From positions 1-29,741 of the IMG/VR virus record IMGVR_UViG_3300044998_000182: 29,741 nucleotides of DNA; one strand, given 5' to 3'. Source of the DNA: a virus. The notes under the pieces were generated by a model that saw only the letters and a list, made by a program, of their open reading frames with translations, was not told the DNA's origin and did not search any database. The translations under genes were made by a program, and so were the position numbers. Of the stretch, positions 7,674 to 15,705 are shown one piece after another. Each line of letters starts with the position of its first letter. Within the stretch, counting starts at the first letter, position 1.

Positions 7674-8633
7674 ATGGCAAATATGAACTTTAATTTGTGG
7701 TTCCAAATCGTAGAACTACGAGACGTGTGGACCGAAGCTATTTCGGAACTCAAATTCAAAAACAAACTAAATGAATCCCTCAGTAGTGAGTTGGGACATT
7801 GGAATAGCGCATTCGATTCGCTATTCAAAACTTCTGGCGTGAATTGGGTCAATCTTGCAATGTCGGCAAGTAGCGGCGGGTCTGTTTTCAAGCGTGATAC
7901 AGAAGCCTTTGCTACTGTATTGGGTGAAGCTCTCACAGACGCCTATATGTGTATGACTCAAGGCAAATTCTTGGGAAGAAAAGCTGAAAAGGGAATCGAA
8001 GCTGATCCAAATGAATGTGGAGCAACACGTCAGGCTTTCTTGGGGATTTTAGATAAGTCACCCGAAGATAAAGGACGGTGGTTTACCAGTGTTATTGTTA
8101 CAGCCTTGCGTCGTAGATCAGAAGGATATTCACAGCGATCTAAGGTAGTAAAAGGCAAAAATCGTGGCATGGAATATGACACATATATCAAGACTGGCAC
8201 TCGCAGTGCGGGGGAAGACGATATTGGACGAGATAGAGACGTAACTAAAGGTACGGTTGTAGGCAGTGGCAGCATTATGGACACTGGCGACGATGATGAA
8301 GTAAGAACATTGGGCGATGAGAGCGGAGAAGCCACAACCTTAATGAATGCCATTAAAAATCAGATTCGTTCGATGGCAGGACGTGCCGACGACCAAAAGA
8401 CGGTTCAGGCTTTGAGATTATTAGACATGATTTCAGGAGAAGAGCTTTCTTCTTTAAATTGGCAGGATGTACAAGATAAATTGGGTGTAGGTGGTTCTAC
8501 AGCAGGAAGAATCATTGATCTTATTCGCACCGCAACAGAAAAGGCTAGAAAAGATTTAGGTCTTCTTTCAGGTTTAAGATTCAACAGAGTAAAGAAACCC
8601 GGAGGACGCAAGAGAGCAACCGGAGGAGAGTAA
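7674..8633 (+). CDS. Unrecognised 319-aa protein with possible sigma-factor-like segments
   Basis: No firm family. Two stretches recall sigma factors: about residues 115-160, where a helical segment leads into DKGRWFTSVIVTALRRRS (like region 2), and about 240-300, where ALRLLDMISGEE, KLGVGGSTAGRIIDLIR and EKARKDL resemble a helix-turn-helix of region 4. An acidic, Gly-rich linker joins them (about 180-225), and the C terminus is basic (VKKPGGRKRATGGE). The protein could therefore bind DNA or RNA polymerase. Its position in a virion gene run argues instead for a packaged or structural protein. The ribosome binding site GGAAGGA precedes the ATG. The stop overlaps the next gene (TAATG). Confidence 0.75.
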   Translation: MANMNFNLWFQIVELRDVWTEAISELKFKNKLNESLSSELGHWNSAFDSLFKTSGVNWVNLAMSASSGGSVFKRDTEAFATVLGEALTDAYMCMTQGKFLGRKAEKGIEADPNECGATRQAFLGILDKSPEDKGRWFTSVIVTALRRRSEGYSQRSKVVKGKNRGMEYDTYIKTGTRSAGEDDIGRDRDVTKGTVVGSGSIMDTGDDDEVRTLGDESGEATTLMNAIKNQIRSMAGRADDQKTVQALRLLDMISGEELSSLNWQDVQDKLGVGGSTAGRIIDLIRTATEKARKDLGLLSGLRFNRVKKPGGRKRATGGE

Positions 8634-9172
8634 TGTTAAGAAATCAGGATGGAACGCCCTACACGTTGGCGGGTAGCATTCAGCAGTTTAATCCTGATGC
8701 CCCTGAACACGATTTGTTTAACGATTGGGATCAAGAAGCAATCAAACGTGGTGGCTCTCCTTTATATTACTATGAAGTCCTGATTCAACCACAAACTGTT
8801 GATCCGCTTTATTTGGAAGATCGTGGAAAGCTATTCTCCAATAATCCAGTCATGTTGTGGTGTAATTACGAACCAATACCCTCACAGAATGAGCTAACTC
8901 GATTTGGTATCGACGCCCCAGATGAAATGAAGTTTGAAGTAAATTATCGTGCAACTCTTAAAAGTATAGGGCATCCACCCAAAATTGGTTCGAGGTTGTT
9001 TACTCCACACCTTCGAGAGAATTGGGAAGTAGTTCAAAGGAACTTGGGCGAGTTCAAAATGTGGGGAGCGTTAAGATTAGAACTGATTTGCCGCAGATTC
9101 CAAGAAAGCGTTACAACTGGCGAGGGCAAAGTCACACAAAAACAACCTGATTCAAAAATCAAAATTGTGTAA
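8633..9172 (+). CDS. Neck / head-closure protein, T4 gp14-like
   Basis: T4 gp14 forms part of the neck that seals the head and receives the tail. The 179-residue protein follows the same order of features that I recall for gp14: a YYYEVLIQPQ segment and VDPLYLED near residues 43-62, an FGIDAPDE segment near 97, a Pro-Lys-Gly turn (PPKIGSRLFTP, about 117-127), then WEVVQRN, EFKMWGALRL and LICRRF. These correspond to gp14's tyrosine-rich entry, the PKEGDLI turn and the FEI strand. It is shorter than T4 gp14 (256 residues). The start is coupled to the preceding stop (TAATG). Next to gp15-, sheath- and tube-like genes, a neck role is likely. Confidence 0.6.
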   Translation: MLRNQDGTPYTLAGSIQQFNPDAPEHDLFNDWDQEAIKRGGSPLYYYEVLIQPQTVDPLYLEDRGKLFSNNPVMLWCNYEPIPSQNELTRFGIDAPDEMKFEVNYRATLKSIGHPPKIGSRLFTPHLRENWEVVQRNLGEFKMWGALRLELICRRFQESVTTGEGKVTQKQPDSKIKIV

Positions 9173-9178
9173 TAAATA
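9171..9178 (+). promoter_or_regulatory. Candidate late promoter (AATAAATA) overlapping the gp14-like stop
   Basis: AATAAATA matches the late octamer at 7 of 8 bases and lies 19 bases upstream of the start at 9198, the same geometry as the perfect site at 7107. It overlaps the end of the gp14-like gene. Confidence 0.4.
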
Positions 9179-9197
9179 TACAAAAGGGGAAAATAGA

Positions 9198-9623
9198 ATG
9201 TCATCTTTTTACGAGTTTTACAAAAAAATGAATCAGGAACGGCGTATTCGTGAGAATACTGCGGGCGCTCCTGCACAGCCTGCTCCTGCTGGTGGGCAAC
9301 CCGCTCCTGCCGGACAGCCGCAAGCACAACAGCCGCCACAGGCACAAGGCCAAGGTACGGCTCAACCGGCCAATGATAAAGCTGTAGAAGAAATTAAGAA
9401 GTTATGGCCACAAATTCAAAAGTTGGTTCCACAAATCCAAGACCAAAATTTGAAGAAGACATTTGAAGAACTAGGAAAGAACCCGATGTTGTCGGCACAA
9501 GGGCAGCAAGCGGCAGCGGCACCTAAGCCAGCGGCACCGCAAGCACAAGCGGGCCAGCAACCGGCTCAGCAACCGGCTCAACCTCAAGCGGGGCAGCAAC
9601 CGGCTCAGCAACCTCAACAATAA
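9198..9623 (+). CDS. Pro/Gln/Ala-rich protein with central helical segment (141 aa)
   Basis: The protein begins with a short aromatic, charged helix (MSSFYEFYKKMNQERRIREN). Low-complexity Ala/Pro/Gln/Gly tracts lie on both sides of a central, probably amphipathic helix (about residues 60-95: KKLWPQIQKLVPQIQ and onward). The C-terminal tract is a tandem DNA repeat encoding GQQPAQQPAQ units. Similar Gln/Pro linkers occur in the 1046-residue protein. A scaffold, internal head or flexible tether role is possible but not shown. The start at 9198 has AAGGGG upstream and is preferred to 9165, which would overlap the gp14-like gene. Confidence 0.65.
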   Translation: MSSFYEFYKKMNQERRIRENTAGAPAQPAPAGGQPAPAGQPQAQQPPQAQGQGTAQPANDKAVEEIKKLWPQIQKLVPQIQDQNLKKTFEELGKNPMLSAQGQQAAAAPKPAAPQAQAGQQPAQQPAQPQAGQQPAQQPQQ

Positions 9624-9637
9624 CCTTGGGTGACTGA

Positions 9638-9745
9638 TATAAATTTGGCATATGAACATCCAAAAAAAGACGAAACGGAATCTTGGGTTTGGGTAAGGGA
9701 AGTGGCAAAATAATAAACGGATTTACCTGTAGGTTCCGTTTCGTC
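9638..9745 (+). other. Convergent intergenic region with long-loop inverted repeat and late-like octamer
   Basis: Between two convergent genes, TATAAATT (9638-9645, 7 of 8 to the late octamer) is followed by GACGAAACGGAA (9669-9680) and its exact complement (9734-9745), which enclose a 53-base loop. Two more pairs (one G-U) extend the stem to 14. A T-tract is absent, so a simple terminator is unlikely. It may be a structured small RNA or the processed 3' end of the flanking transcripts. A 14-codon frame from 9652 has no ribosome binding site and was not called. Confidence 0.4.
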
Positions 9746-9760
9746 AATTTGGTGTAAAGT

Positions 9761-10588
9761 TTAATCTTCATATTTCTTTTTTCGCACTATAAACTTATTC
9801 TGAATTTTCGGGCTATTCTTCTTTTCGAGTCCATCCAAAAACTCATTGACGCCTTCTTTCCCTTTTTTGAGATAAATGCTTCGTAATATTTGATATTTGT
9901 GATCGAAGTCATGCCCGTGGCTCGTTTTAACGCTTTTTGAGATTTTCTGGGCGTTTTGAGTGATTTGCCAATCTCTCTTCTGTCGCTCTTCGACTTCTTC
10001 GGGCGTCATTTCTTTTATGTCATAAGAAACTTTTCTGGGCAATATCAATACTTGAGCGTAAGGTTCCCCTTTTCTGAAAATATATGTTTGCCCCGGTCGT
10101 GGATACTTAAATACCACGAAAAATATTTTAGTCCACCATTGTGGTTGGATATGTCCGGGCATAGCGGCAGGCACAGTCCAAGTATCGTCGGTATAAAAAC
10201 GGGGATGTGGTTCGATTCGTAAAATATACCCTTCTGGCACATCTATGTCGAGACAGGAAGTCATACCGAAATAGCCGGGAGAAAAAGACTTAAATGGTGG
10301 AAGGGGAATATTGAATGGGGCAACCTTTTTCAACTCTTCTGTAAAATCACCTTCAAAACGAATTTGTCCATCAACAACTCGGATGTGGCACTCGGTATCG
10401 AACGGATAGGTCAATTCTAAACCGTAAGTATTACCTTCGGTAAAAGGCGGACACTGCCACGGCTGAATTTTTCCCGCCTCCATAGGCGAGTGATCTTGGC
10501 CCGCCCAGCCGGGAATTTGCAACTTAATAGGCTTGGGCGGATTACTTTGATACCAAGTGCGGTACTTTACTCTTATAGAGTCGGACAT
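9761..10588 (-). CDS. DUF6065 family protein (275 aa)
   Basis: Matches my memory of the DUF6065 pattern, a family of unknown function found in phages and bacteria: an N-terminal PGWAGQD segment, a QPWQCPPF segment, GLELTYPF, then YFGMTSCLDIDVPEGYILR-like and EPHPRFYTDDTWTVP motifs, and WWTKIFFVVFKYP with RKGEPYAQVLILPR. The final 80 residues are charged and helical, richer in Lys than the core. The gene is inverted within the plus-strand tail genes, so it probably belongs to a different expression group. AGGAG lies eleven bases upstream of the ATG. Role unknown; the family assignment is fairly secure. Confidence 0.8.
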   Translation of the reverse strand: MSDSIRVKYRTWYQSNPPKPIKLQIPGWAGQDHSPMEAGKIQPWQCPPFTEGNTYGLELTYPFDTECHIRVVDGQIRFEGDFTEELKKVAPFNIPLPPFKSFSPGYFGMTSCLDIDVPEGYILRIEPHPRFYTDDTWTVPAAMPGHIQPQWWTKIFFVVFKYPRPGQTYIFRKGEPYAQVLILPRKVSYDIKEMTPEEVEERQKRDWQITQNAQKISKSVKTSHGHDFDHKYQILRSIYLKKGKEGVNEFLDGLEKKNSPKIQNKFIVRKKKYED

Positions 10589-10632
10589 TTTTGATGTTCT
10601 CCTACATATCTATTTTAAGCAGAGAAGGATAA

Positions 10633-11616
10633 ATGAGCAACGAAATTAACCACAATCAAAAATCATTGAACGAGTGCGAGGTTGGATTCCAATCGGTTCC
10701 CAACCTTGATCCTCCACCGCCATACTGCGATCACGATCCAGACCCGATGAATAAGCGGGCTGTAAACGATCAGTCTCTCAATTGGCTCAAAGATACAACA
10801 AACAAGAAGATTGGTCTAGGCGCTCAAGCTCTTTGCGACCCGATGCAAAAGGGTCACATTATCAACGATGGGACCGACCGCAACACAATTTATCGTTATT
10901 CCAAATCTAAAAGAGCGTGCGATGACGCAATGCAAGACCTGTTTAGAGATTTGGTGGTAATTGATGAAGATGGGAAGGCCCACCCTATTCCAATTATTTG
11001 GGGTACACAGGAAAAAGCGGTAGCTGCCATTTTGTTGGACAATGTAAGAAAAGACGAAACACTTGTAGTGGATCGTATTCGATTGCCCATGCTGGCAATC
11101 GTTGACTCAGATATTCAAATGAATCTGGATAGGTACGTCTATCACAAGGCTTTAGATTATATGAACCATCTCCGTCCTGACGGAAAGCCGGGTTTTACGA
11201 TTAAAGAAAAATATGATCGTGACACGGTTTTCGGGGTTGCGAGAGGTATTCCAGTAGATATTAGCTATACGCTAACGGCTTGGACACTCTATGTCGAAGA
11301 CATGAATCAAATATTGGAACAAATCATCACAAAATTTAGCCAAACTGCATACATACGAGTATCAGGCGTACCTTACGAGGTTATTGTCAAGCTGGACTCT
11401 ATAGCTAATAGCGGTGATTACGAACCCGGCGACCAAGCAGTTAGAGTGATAAAATATGAATTTAATCTAACAGCAGAAACATATATACCTCAACCTATAC
11501 AAAGGAAGAAGGCGGTCCTCAAGACACGCATCGAATTTGTAGATGGTCTAAAAGATGAAGAAATAACTGAGGTTTTGGCGAGGCTGGAAGAATCCATTAA
11601 GGAGCTAGAATGTTAG
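10633..11616 (+). CDS. Tail terminator / sheath stabiliser, T4 gp15-like
   Basis: T4 gp15 caps the finished tail tube and sheath and provides the docking surface for the neck. The 327-residue protein shows the expected order: WGTQEKA (123-129), a conserved RIRLPMLAIVDSD strand (148-160), IPVDISYTLTAWTLYVED (206-223), MNQILEQIITKFSQTAYIRV (224-243), and a C-terminal beta segment. T4 gp15 is 272 residues; the extra length lies mainly in a Pro-rich N terminus (about 1-90). The start has GAGAAGGA upstream. It overlaps the next small gene by seven bases and lies directly upstream of the sheath gene, as expected. Confidence 0.75.
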   Translation: MSNEINHNQKSLNECEVGFQSVPNLDPPPPYCDHDPDPMNKRAVNDQSLNWLKDTTNKKIGLGAQALCDPMQKGHIINDGTDRNTIYRYSKSKRACDDAMQDLFRDLVVIDEDGKAHPIPIIWGTQEKAVAAILLDNVRKDETLVVDRIRLPMLAIVDSDIQMNLDRYVYHKALDYMNHLRPDGKPGFTIKEKYDRDTVFGVARGIPVDISYTLTAWTLYVEDMNQILEQIITKFSQTAYIRVSGVPYEVIVKLDSIANSGDYEPGDQAVRVIKYEFNLTAETYIPQPIQRKKAVLKTRIEFVDGLKDEEITEVLARLEESIKELEC

Positions 11617-11831
11617 AGATTAGAAACAAGAACAGATTTCCAGTTCAGCTAGTTATTAGGTCAAGAAAGACTCCTCGATCCTTCACCGTATTAAACGTGC
11701 CGGGCATTGGTTCGGAAAAAAACATTTATTACTTAGAAGATGAAAGAGCAACTGACTATATAGATAGAGCAGAAAAATCAGGATTGATTTCCGTAAAACA
11801 AGTACCAAATAAGTTACGAAAGGGAGAATAA
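11610..11831 (+). CDS. Small protein between tail terminator and sheath genes (73 aa)
   Basis: Unrecognised. The ATG overlaps the last codons of the gp15-like gene (GAGCTAGAATG context), which suggests coupling. The protein is basic, with beta-like segments (RFPVQLVIRSRK, SFTVLNVPGIGS) and a short C-terminal helical part. It is followed after four bases by the sheath gene. Position suggests a tail assembly accessory role, by inference only. Confidence 0.7.
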   Translation: MLEIRNKNRFPVQLVIRSRKTPRSFTVLNVPGIGSEKNIYYLEDERATDYIDRAEKSGLISVKQVPNKLRKGE

Positions 11832-11835
11832 GACT

Positions 11836-14193
11836 ATGGCGATATTAAGGGGATTCCCGCCTTCTAATACGATTAGCCCAAGTGTTAGAATTACAGAAAA
11901 AGATTTGAGCTTTATTGCTCCTGAGCAGTCGTTTCACAGAGCGGCTTTGATTGGTTTTGCAAGCAAAGGTCCAGTTAATTTGCCTACAGTCGTAGCGACC
12001 AGTCGTCAGTTGCATACAATTTTCGGTTATCCACACCCAGATGTGGGTGATCCATACTTACTTTATGCAGCCGAGCAGTATTTGCTTGTTGCGAACGAAT
12101 TGTATGTCGTTCGTGTTGCGGACACCGATCCAGTAAGTGATGAAGCAGCAGAAACAGCGACGGTTGATGTACCGGCAGCAGGCGATCTAATCATGATCGA
12201 ATCTGACACTCCCGGCCCTTACACCTTCGATGGCGACCACTTCTTCCGTTGGAAACTCAATGGCGTAATGTCTGTTAAGACTCTTGTAGTCCTTGATGGA
12301 ACTTACAACGTAGACGAGCTTGTTGACGATCTTAACGACCAACTCGACTTCGAGAATGACGGAATTCAATTCTACATCACAGCAACAGACACACTTGGAG
12401 TAAAGGGCATTTGGGCTTATGGTCCTGACTCTGAACTCGAACTCGTATCTGTTCAGAATGCGATCTACGGTGGTGCAGTAGTAGACGGCAACCCAACTGG
12501 CTTGGGTACAGGCATGACAGTTGCTTCCGTAACAGCGGCCAACTCCATGTATCCGAACGTCGGCTATCAGACACCGGGTATTTATGACTTCTCCGGTTTG
12601 ACCAATTTGAACCTACAAATCGTGGTAGACGGAACTGACAACGTAACAATTGACAACGTAGTTCAGACCATCGACCTTGCCGACTTGGAAGGCGCTTCTT
12701 GGACAGCTAACGAAGTTGCAGAAGAAATTAACAATCAGAAGGCCGAGAACGGCGGCGCATTACCGGGCGGTTGGGAATGCACAGTAGTTGGTGGTACAAC
12801 CCTCCAATTCTACACCCTCCACCACGGACGTGACGCAAGAATCCGTATCAAGCCAGCAAGCACAGCAGAGCAACTATTTGGTTTCCCAACCACAACCGCA
12901 ATCGGCACAAGCCCATTGGGTGTAACTGGCGATGCCGCTGTAGAGAGCTTTGGTCGTGTAACTGGTTCTGACAACGTAGATGGAAGAGTAACCTTCACGG
13001 TAACTGCTGACAGCCCCGGTATCGACGGCAACAGCACACAAGTAAGAATTACAAACAACACTCGTGACAACAACTTTACGATTGAAGTATTCAACAACGG
13101 GGTACAACTTGAAGCATGGGGCAACCTAACCAAGAACCCTGTAAGCCGATTCTATGTAGAAACCTACATGGCATTGGTATCTGACTGGATTAGAGTATCC
13201 GACAATACTGCTGAAGGCGCTGGTCCACTAAACGGAACATACAGCCTAAGCGGTGGTTCTGACGGTATTCCATCCGACCCAGATAAGCAAGACGATCTTT
13301 TGATCGGTGAACAACTAGGTTACACTGGTATTTACACAGTAAGTGAACCTGAGCAAATTGATATTGACTTGATTGCAGTACCGGGACACCCAAGCACAAC
13401 GGTAGTAACGGCATTGCTCGATCTATGTCAGAACGTCCGTATGGACTGCATGGCGATCATTGATCCACCATTCGGTTTGACGGTCAACGAAATCATCGCA
13501 TGGCAAAACGGCACCCACCCGTTGAATCTCACAAGATTCGACTCGGACTTCGGTGCAATGTACTGGCCGTGGGTAAAGATTCGTGACAACTTCAACCAAG
13601 TTGACGTATGGGTTCCACCATCCGGTTCGGTAATGGCTGTATATGCCAGAAACGACTACTTGGCTAAGCCTTGGTTTGCTCCTGCTGGTTTGAACCGTGG
13701 TACAGTTCCGGGTATTACAGATGTTTATAGCCGTCCATCTCTTGAAGAAAGAGACTTGATGTATGGTTACAGAAACTGCATCAACCCAATTGTACAGTTT
13801 AACGACTTCGAGGGCTTTGTGGTGTGGGGCCAAAAGACCTTGCAGCGTAGACCGACAGCTTTGGATCGTGTCAACGTAAGACGTTTGATGTTCTACATTG
13901 AGAAGAGAATTAGAGCCGCATCCCGTGTATTGATCTTCGATCCACATGATGAAATTTTCCGCTCGAAGTTCCGAGACATTGCAGATGGTATCTTGAGAGA
14001 AGTTTTGGTGGGCCGTGGTCTATACGCCTACATCATCAAGGCTGACGAAGAACTCAATACCCCAGACGTAATTGACCGCAACGAATTCCGTGCCAGAATC
14101 GGTGTACAGCCAGTTCGAGCCGCAGAATTCATCTTCATCGAGTTCTCTGTACACCGTACAGGCAGCTTCGGTGAGAATGCTGATACTTTCTAA
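11836..14193 (+). CDS. Tail sheath protein, T4 gp18-like, with inserted domains
   Basis: The sheath is the contractile outer cylinder of the tail. The N terminus (about 1-100) has the typical start: SPSVRITEKDLSFIAP, a variant of AALIGFASKGPVNLPT, and the YLLYAAEQYLLVANELYVVRV segment. The C-terminal third holds the conserved core: LIAVPGHPS, WPWVKIRDN, VPPSGSVMAVYARND, KPWFAPAGLNRG, RRLMFYIEKRI and a final PVRAAEFIFIEFSVHR. At 785 residues it is longer than T4 gp18 (659). Extra domains occupy about 110-470, including two that look alike (about 125-210 and 246-360). The ribosome binding site AAGGGAG precedes the ATG. Confidence 0.97.
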   Translation: MAILRGFPPSNTISPSVRITEKDLSFIAPEQSFHRAALIGFASKGPVNLPTVVATSRQLHTIFGYPHPDVGDPYLLYAAEQYLLVANELYVVRVADTDPVSDEAAETATVDVPAAGDLIMIESDTPGPYTFDGDHFFRWKLNGVMSVKTLVVLDGTYNVDELVDDLNDQLDFENDGIQFYITATDTLGVKGIWAYGPDSELELVSVQNAIYGGAVVDGNPTGLGTGMTVASVTAANSMYPNVGYQTPGIYDFSGLTNLNLQIVVDGTDNVTIDNVVQTIDLADLEGASWTANEVAEEINNQKAENGGALPGGWECTVVGGTTLQFYTLHHGRDARIRIKPASTAEQLFGFPTTTAIGTSPLGVTGDAAVESFGRVTGSDNVDGRVTFTVTADSPGIDGNSTQVRITNNTRDNNFTIEVFNNGVQLEAWGNLTKNPVSRFYVETYMALVSDWIRVSDNTAEGAGPLNGTYSLSGGSDGIPSDPDKQDDLLIGEQLGYTGIYTVSEPEQIDIDLIAVPGHPSTTVVTALLDLCQNVRMDCMAIIDPPFGLTVNEIIAWQNGTHPLNLTRFDSDFGAMYWPWVKIRDNFNQVDVWVPPSGSVMAVYARNDYLAKPWFAPAGLNRGTVPGITDVYSRPSLEERDLMYGYRNCINPIVQFNDFEGFVVWGQKTLQRRPTALDRVNVRRLMFYIEKRIRAASRVLIFDPHDEIFRSKFRDIADGILREVLVGRGLYAYIIKADEELNTPDVIDRNEFRARIGVQPVRAAEFIFIEFSVHRTGSFGENADTF

Positions 14194-14224
14194 TATTGGA
14201 TAAAACTATAGGAGATTAACTAAT

Positions 14225-14812
14225 ATGGCATGTACACAACAAAATATGGGTTTGGGCGAATTAGCGTCCAACACCAATTTGGTATTCAAAAGAAAGTATA
14301 GATGGACGTTTGCGCTGGAATCCCCTTGCGGTCCAGCCATTCCGCCACACTATGTCAAGTTGGCGTCTCGCCCGAACTTGACGATTGAAGAAACCGAAAT
14401 CAACTTCTTGCACGGCAAGATGTTCCTTCCGGGTAAAGGGACTTGGGAATCCATCACCGTCACCTACTATGACATTGGTAACGGCGGCGCTGGTATGTCG
14501 GGTCTTTATAGCTGGTTGGCCACAGTTTACAACTTTACTGATCCGGTCTGCTTGTCTCAAGCGTCCAAGATTGGTGCTGGACAGAACAGTGGTGGTTACG
14601 CAGGCATTGGTACTTTGCAACTATATGATGGTTGCGGTACTGTAATGGAAAAGTGGACACTCAGACAAGTTTGGCCGCAAGCCGTTAACTTTGGCGAATT
14701 GGACTACTCTTCTTCGGAAGAAGTAACAATCGAACTAACCCTTCGTTATGCTGAAGTTAAACTCGAACTCTTCTGCGGTGGCTCGATCACAGTTTGCTGC
14801 GGTGGTTGCTAA
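14225..14812 (+). CDS. Major tail tube protein, T4 gp19-like, with Cys-rich C terminus
   Basis: The tube protein stacks into the inner channel through which DNA passes. Features: RKYRWTFALESPCG near the N terminus, SRPNLTIEETEINFLHGKMF at about 48-67, TWESITVTYYDI, a conserved LQLYDGCGTVMEKW, WPQAVNFGELDYSSSE and a final ELTLRYAEV strand. Order after the sheath gene matches T4. At 195 residues it is longer than T4 gp19 (163). The added C terminus is unusual: FCGGSITVCCGGC carries four cysteines in 13 residues. AGGAG lies upstream of the ATG. An intrinsic terminator follows the gene, so its transcript is largely separate from the second tube gene. Confidence 0.93.
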   Translation: MACTQQNMGLGELASNTNLVFKRKYRWTFALESPCGPAIPPHYVKLASRPNLTIEETEINFLHGKMFLPGKGTWESITVTYYDIGNGGAGMSGLYSWLATVYNFTDPVCLSQASKIGAGQNSGGYAGIGTLQLYDGCGTVMEKWTLRQVWPQAVNFGELDYSSSEEVTIELTLRYAEVKLELFCGGSITVCCGGC

Positions 14813-14842
14813 CCTTCAAATCACTTTAGATAGAGATTTAAG

Positions 14843-14875
14843 AGCCTCATACTTTCTTAGTGTGGGGCTTTTTTT
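14843..14875 (+). terminator. Intrinsic terminator between the two tube genes
   Basis: AGCCTCATAC (14843-14852) pairs with GTGTGGGGCT (14860-14869) over ten positions, two of them G-U, around a seven-base loop, followed by T7. It lies 18 bases upstream of the second tube gene's ATG, so read-through would set that gene's level. Confidence 0.85.
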
Positions 14876-14892
14876 ATAGACAAAGGAGTAGA

Positions 14893-15423
14893 ATGGGTTG
14901 TAACGGAAGAAACATGGGATTGGACTTTGGGCTAGAAAGTCCCGAAGCCTGTTTCAAGCGAAAGCATCGTTGGTTGTTAATCATCCCCGATGTTTCCGCC
15001 GAAGGTGTAAACACACTTCCGCCATCGAGAGGGGCCAGACCGAGCTTCAGCTTCAAGGAAATGGAAGCTCAACACTTAAATGAGACTGTATATTTCCCAG
15101 CTAAGCCCGAATGGAAACCGATCACACTCAGCTTGTATGACATAAAAAAACCGGGGTCAAGTCAACACCCGGTCTTTGAGTGGATAAAAGAGGTCTATGA
15201 CCCTCAACAAGATGCTCGTTGGGTTCCTTCCTGTGACGGGTTCAAAAAGAACACCGCCAGACTAGAACTCTACGACGGTTGCGGAAAAACCATTGAGCAA
15301 TGGGTTTTTGAATCTATTTGGCCGCAAGCCGTAGAATTCGGAGACTTGGATATGGCATCCAGTGATATAGTAACTTTGGAATTGACCCTAAGATACGACA
15401 GAGCGTATGTAATTACCGCTTAG
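14893..15423 (+). CDS. Second tail-tube-fold protein, paralogue of the major tube
   Basis: 176 residues with clear similarity to the upstream tube protein: matching starts (NMGLDFGLESP, FKRKHRW), LYDIKKP, LELYDGCGKTIEQW, IWPQAVEFGDLD, MASSDIVTLELTLRYD. It lacks the Cys-rich tail and has a longer middle with a PVFEWIKEVYDPQQ helix. T4 uses tube-related proteins at the ends of the tube (gp48, gp54), so this may be a specialised end or initiator subunit; a second, minor tube subunit is also possible. The start at 14893 has a perfect AAGGAG. The 3' end overlaps the convergent 15413 gene by 11 bases. Confidence 0.88.
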   Translation: MGCNGRNMGLDFGLESPEACFKRKHRWLLIIPDVSAEGVNTLPPSRGARPSFSFKEMEAQHLNETVYFPAKPEWKPITLSLYDIKKPGSSQHPVFEWIKEVYDPQQDARWVPSCDGFKKNTARLELYDGCGKTIEQWVFESIWPQAVEFGDLDMASSDIVTLELTLRYDRAYVITA

Positions 15424-15685
15424 AATCTTCGTCGTCATCTTCGCCATCTTCGGTGAATATATCCCTTTTAAGTATTTCACGGCATTGAGCCAGAGCTTCA
15501 TCAAGCTCTTTAGGCTTCCAACCTAAAACACGGCAGGCTCCACTTTTGTTGAGTCTGCCTTTTTTTGTGTATACTTCTTTTTCGTTACTTAAAAGAGCGT
15601 CGATCAGATTCCCATAACCTTTGTCGATCAATTTTTGGAGCAATTCCTGTTTTTCAATTTGTTCTATAAGATCGCCATTGTTCAT
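15413..15685 (-). CDS. Small HTH-like protein with acidic tail (90 aa)
   Basis: Unrecognised. The middle (KKGRLNKSGACRVLGWKPKE, about residues 41-60) could form a helix-turn-helix, and the C terminus is very acidic (EDGEDDDEDSKR). N-terminal helices are rich in Leu, Ile and Gln. It lies next to the gp55-like sigma gene, where T4-type phages may keep transcription partners such as gp33; however, the gp33 clamp-binding C terminus is absent, so gp33 identity is not claimed. A consensus sigma-70 promoter and a hairpin precede it. The ribosome binding site AGGAAA is about ten bases upstream. Confidence 0.7.
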   Translation of the reverse strand: MNNGDLIEQIEKQELLQKLIDKGYGNLIDALLSNEKEVYTKKGRLNKSGACRVLGWKPKELDEALAQCREILKRDIFTEDGEDDDEDSKR

Positions 15686-15705
15686 ATTTCAAGTATTTCC
15701 TAGAT

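Noticed and set aside
9525-9623. Repetitive CAGCAACCGGCTCAG-like units as a CRISPR or regulatory repeat
   Set aside because: The units are contiguous, in frame and encode a Gln/Pro/Ala tail of the protein; there are no spacers.
9652-9696. Fourteen-codon reading frame after TATAAATT
   Set aside because: No ribosome binding site and too short to support.
13423-13947. Minus-strand reading frame of 174 codons
   Set aside because: It lies fully inside the conserved core of the sheath gene and has no protein-like pattern or ribosome binding site.
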